Position numbers and translations under genes: made by a program. 10,000 nt of DNA, from the NCBI GenBank assembly GCA_009663005.1, contig VIGQ01000059.1, positions 47,501 to 57,500 of the forward strand, written 5' to 3'. Each line of letters starts with the position of its first letter. Position 1 is the stretch's first letter. The stretch is from Actinidia chinensis (Eukaryota; Streptophyta; Magnoliopsida; Ericales; Actinidiaceae). Positions 7,493 to 10,000 of this stretch are shown here, piece by piece. The notes beneath the pieces were generated by a model, which worked only from the letters and a program-made list of their open reading frames with translations, was not told the DNA's origin and made no database searches.

Positions 7493-9190
7493 TTTTTTTT
7501 TCTTGAATCTTGAGCGGGGTTGTGTGTTAGGCGCACCAACGGGCCACCGCTGACCCAAGGAAAAGTCCAATCAATTTTGTTTTGCTGGGCATCTAAGGGG
7601 AGGCCTGGTGAATTCGGAAATCATTCAGTGCTCTGCCCAATTATTACAACACTCCTATAATTTTGTTTTTGTGTGAAATCTACTATCAAGTACATAAAGT
7701 TATCATTTTGTGGAGCATTGGGACCAATGAATAATTGAGATCAGACCTCGGTGCTTTGATGAAAATAATTAATAATCTTTGAGTTAGTTCAAGTTCATAT
7801 GAAGTTTTACTCATACTTTAATAAAAATCTCGCAAGTGGACGGTTAGATTAGTCCCCGAATTTGTAGGACGTGAGCTAAATACCGAGTTTATTAAGAAGA
7901 AAAGAGCCAATTATGAAAATGAAATGTAATTTGTAATAATAATATTCAAATTTGGACATCATGAATTTGTGAGAAGAGGTCATCTAGAGATTAACCTACC
8001 CGTGAAAAATGAGATCGAAATTGGAATATAATGGCAAATTTAACTTTTTATGGCTGACCAATTTTTTTACTAAACAAATCTATTGAGATTTTGGATTTTG
8101 AAGGAGTGGAGCTGTCATGCTTTTATGACGGTTTTTGAACAATAGCCATCAGTAGAATATTTTCGATTCCTACTCTTGGTCCGAAACCAGTAGAACCACT
8201 ACACTTTGTTAAGTGGTAGAGGTAAAGGTAGAGGTAAGGATGGACACGCGACTTGAGTCCAGCACCGCTTAAAATCTTCAAGAAATTTTAGTTTTACAGT
8301 AGTTTTAGATATTGATATTTTTAAATTATATATGCTTGTCAATTAAAAATTAAAATTAAAATTATATTTTATGTATAAGATATAAATTATGTGTTGGTAT
8401 GAATATTATCTCTCCAATATCAAAATTTTACGTCTGTCCCTACTAGAATAGCATTGCCCGTTCAGATTTTTTACTGTAAATTGACATACTCAACCTAAAC
8501 TCTTCAGAGGACTGAGTGCTCTGTTTTGAGTTAAATTTTTTTGGATGTGTTTTGGCTTGAATTGTGAGGGTTTGAACCGAAAATAACTTAGTGGATGATT
8601 GATGATTTGACACTTGTATCCAAAAAAAAAAAAAAAATTGAAACCATTTATTTTTAAAATTTTTTCCTACTTGTACTCTGACGTTCCCTTTCATTCAATA
8701 TATTGATTATAAATGATGGATTGACATTATTATTTAACATGGTTTTTTGGTAATAGTTAAAATTTAAATTTGGTATTTATATTTGAATTTCGACATTAAA
8801 TTTTAGAATTTTTAAAATTCTTGACACTAAGCATTGAGTGCTTCAATAACTTTCGGTCTTACTCTATCTGCCGTCATGTTAGCGCCCTGCCCCTACTAGC
8901 TCCTTCTGCCTTCCTAGTTCCAACAATTTCCACCATCCCACCATGTCCCCTACCCTCTCTTTCCATCCCCATCTACAAATCCTAAATATCATAAATTGAT
9001 TTTTCATAAGGTTTTATTTTTGTTTACCGATTTTAAAAGTATTTAATGATGGGCAAAGAGTTGGAGACAAAAAAGTACGATCTGTAGGTTGGATTCCTTA
9101 AATTTTTATTTTTCTTAATGAATTTTTATTCATCAAAGCCGTAGAAATTTATGTGCTTACAAATGTTTTTTTTATTTTTTTAAAAATATT
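6941..9190. other. AT-rich intergenic DNA, no gene seen
   Basis: No coding region is supportable. Around 7040-7093 the phrase GTGGACACTCCCTTTGAGCTA resembles part of a dispersed Copia-type repeat I recall, but only loosely. Short GGTAGAGGTAAG-like direct repeats lie at 8216-8239. A C/T-rich, G-poor block runs from about 8881 to 8985. Bases 8740-8830 are AT-rich with repeated GACATTAAA/GACACTAAG phrases. The minus-strand frame 8443-8694 crosses a poly-A run and is spurious. Confidence 0.5.
7444..7503. repeat. T-rich homopolymer tract, about 60 bp
   Basis: The plus strand is T throughout except for isolated C at three positions near 7461, 7473 and 7502. It could be slippage-grown poly-T or the poly-A tail of a retroposed sequence inserted on the minus strand. 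No RNA polymerase III A and B boxes or flanking target duplication were found to support a SINE. Confidence 0.75.
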
Positions 9191-9536
9191 ATTTCCGGTA
9201 AAGAGTTTCGCATTTAGAAGCTACGGCCCGCCACCGGGTGATGTGAAATATGAAATCACTACCCCACTGTAACACGTGAAGCAACAATGATTGGAACCGG
9301 TGTATTAACCTCCACGTGGCGAGAAGAGCAACCAACACGGCAGCTAGTTGCATGGTCTCTGAGTCTGGTAGATTGACTTTTTCTGGACTTCTGGCCACTC
9401 CTGGATCACAATTGCCCATCATCTACGGGCCCCGACTCGTCACGTGTCCAACCCACCAGTGATCATCCTACGTGCACCCCCATTCACTCAAATTGATTCG
9501 GACTCTTTTTACAGGACCGCAAGCAACCTTAGGTCG
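9190..9536 (+). promoter_or_regulatory. Proximal promoter with four ACGT-core boxes
   Basis: Upstream of the right-edge gene the base composition rises and four ACGT-core sites occur within about 200 bases: CACGTG at 9273-9278, CCACGTGG at 9312-9319 (a perfect G-box palindrome), CACGTG at 9441-9446 and TACGTGC at 9469-9475. They lie roughly 285-490 bases before the ATG. Such sites bind bZIP (ABF, HY5) and bHLH (PIF, MYC) factors, and multiple ACGT boxes are a hallmark of ABA- or light-responsive promoters. No clear TATA box stands between them and the CT patch, so a TATA-less start is likely. Confidence 0.55.
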
Positions 9537-9560
9537 CCCTCTCTCTCTCTCGATCTCTAT
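9537..9560 (+). promoter_or_regulatory. CT-rich Y patch near the probable transcription start
   Basis: A run of CT dinucleotides (9539-9550) followed by CGATCTCTAT is typical of the pyrimidine patch found just around plant transcription start sites, and also of CT-microsatellite leaders. The exact start site cannot be fixed from sequence. Confidence 0.5.
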
Positions 9561-9604
9561 TATTGAGCGTGTGTTTTTTTTGCTAGAGTGACGCAGGTGT
9601 GAAA

Positions 9605-9616
9605 ATGAGGATTTGA
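9605..9616 (+). CDS. Three-codon upstream ORF (Met-Arg-Ile-stop)
   Basis: The first ATG after the CT patch, at 9605, opens ATG AGG ATT TGA and ends 143 bases before the main ATG, in a different frame. A minimal upstream ORF of this kind can lower translation of the main frame or be bypassed by leaky scanning or reinitiation. It counts only if transcription starts upstream of 9605, which the CT patch position suggests. Confidence 0.4.
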   Translation: MRI

Positions 9617-9699
9617 AGGAGAGATTAGGTTCCTGTGGGTTACCTTCCCCGGAGCTCTGCCGCAGAGGTCGCCGCTTTTGTCGCCGACGGCGGTGAGGC

Positions 9700-9714
9700 C
9701 TCCGCATCGCGGAG
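9700..9714 (+). promoter_or_regulatory. GC-rich hairpin in the 5' leader
   Basis: CTCCGC and GCGGAG pair perfectly across the three-base loop ATC, 44 bases before the main ATG. It lies in a CpG-rich stretch (9651-9760) and may slow scanning ribosomes slightly. A six-pair stem is modest, so any effect is inferred. Confidence 0.4.
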
Positions 9715-9758
9715 CCGGACGTCGTGAAGGTGTTTCAGGCGGCGGCTGTGGTTTCGCG

Positions 9759-9870
9759 ATGGCGATTCAGGTGCTTTGTTCGTCTTCATTTCGATTAGTC
9801 TCCATTTGTGTTTACTTCTTGTTCCAGGTTGTGCTTTTGGCGACAATTGGATCTGAAAACCCTGGTACTC
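9759..9870 (+). CDS. First coding exon of an unidentified protein (partial, N-terminus)
   Basis: The ATG at 9759 has G at -3 and GCG as second codon, a favourable plant start context. It is the first ATG of its frame after the in-frame stop at 9606-9608. The exon encodes 37 residues beginning MAIQVLCSSSF and ending ATIGSENPGT, then one base of a split codon. Arg12 is followed by a hydrophobic stretch (about residues 13-30), which suggests a cleaved signal peptide or a signal anchor and a secretory-pathway or membrane protein. The exon ends at a perfect plant donor, GTAAGT (9871-9876), followed by T-rich sequence as in plant introns. The remaining exons lie outside the window, so I cannot name the family. 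The alternative that this exon is wholly leader cannot be excluded, but composition, start context and donor together favour a real gene. Confidence 0.6.
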
Positions 9871-10000
9871 GTAAGTTTTTTTTAATTCACATTTGTGTTT
9901 GATTTATTTAACCTTCCCCCCCATATTTGCCTCTCGTCTGAAATCCGAACTTGCTTCCTTCTTTTTTGGTTTGCTTTTTTGTTTAAATTGCTTTGAAGTT
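9871..10000 (+). other. Start of intron 1 of the right-edge gene (continues beyond window)
   Basis: GTAAGT at 9871 opens a T-rich stretch (GTAAGTTTTTTTTAATTC) that runs to the window edge without an acceptor followed by a convincing coding frame. U-richness is typical of plant introns. Reading the frame straight through the donor adds only a short tail before a stop near 9902, which supports splicing. Confidence 0.55.

Noticed and set aside
8568..8578. GGTTCAAACCC on the minus strand as a tRNA or SINE B box
   Set aside because: The flanking bases do not form a T stem, no A box was found 30-60 bases upstream, and no cloverleaf can be drawn.
9189..9422. Minus-strand frame with a hydrophobic stretch, as a divergent small membrane protein
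   Set aside because: It covers the ACGT-box promoter region, has no recognised homology, and its openness is explained by the locally raised GC.
9678..9758. N-terminal extension of the right-edge protein starting upstream of 9759
   Set aside because: The frame is open back to 9609 but contains no ATG; a non-ATG start is not needed when 9759 has a good context.
9468..9846. Overlapping minus-strand Arg/Pro/Ser-rich frames
   Set aside because: They are antisense shadows of the GC-rich leader and first exon on the plus strand.
1..10000. CRISPR array, prokaryotic operon, riboswitch or phage-like system
   Set aside because: No regularly spaced repeats, ribosome-binding sites or dense coding are present; everything points to plant nuclear intergenic DNA.

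Overview
The window looks like nuclear DNA from a flowering plant, probably a eudicot. It is AT-rich with no prokaryotic gene packing and has many poly-A/poly-T runs. It carries plant-type mobile elements: a PIF/Harbinger-like MITE, a ~2 kb LTR of Ty3/Gypsy (Tekay/Del-like) character and part of a Ty1/Copia-like LTR. Only one piece of a plausible protein-coding gene is present, at the extreme right edge. All family names come from recalled sequence signatures; nothing was searched.

Layout, left to right. Bases 1-1345 are AT-rich intergenic DNA without a supportable gene. Bases 1360-1740 form an unexplained island richer in G+C. Bases 1741-2624 are again AT-rich, with a degenerate repeat-like patch near 1880-2045. 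A 449-bp foldback element (2628-3076) flanked by TAA on both sides is the clearest small transposon. Bases 3080-4662 are intergenic, with short inverted repeats and a weak second MITE-like end near 4320.

Bases 4663-6714 read on the minus strand as one complete LTR (TGTGAGACCC...GTGTGACA) with an ACGT-box/TATA promoter near its start and no internal retroelement domain beside it: a solo LTR. It directly abuts minus-strand sequence (6715-about 6940) with a TATA box, a purine-rich leader and a GTAGGCA-type motif typical of Copia LTRs, so the solo LTR appears to sit inside an older Copia LTR. Bases 6941-9190 are intergenic, with a ~60-bp T-rich tract at 7444-7503.

Bases 9190-10000 hold a promoter, leader and first exon on the plus strand. 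Four ACGT-core boxes lie at 9273-9475, a CT-rich patch at 9537-9560, a three-codon upstream ORF at 9605-9616 and a GC-rich hairpin at 9700-9714. The ATG is at 9759 and a consensus GTAAGT splice donor at 9871. The exon encodes a 37-residue N-terminus with a hydrophobic stretch suggesting a signal peptide or membrane anchor; the protein cannot be named because the rest lies outside the window.

I found no convincing new biological system. The most useful observations are the nested LTR arrangement, the GATAA-rich foldback MITE, the control elements around the right-edge gene and the unexplained GC-richer island.
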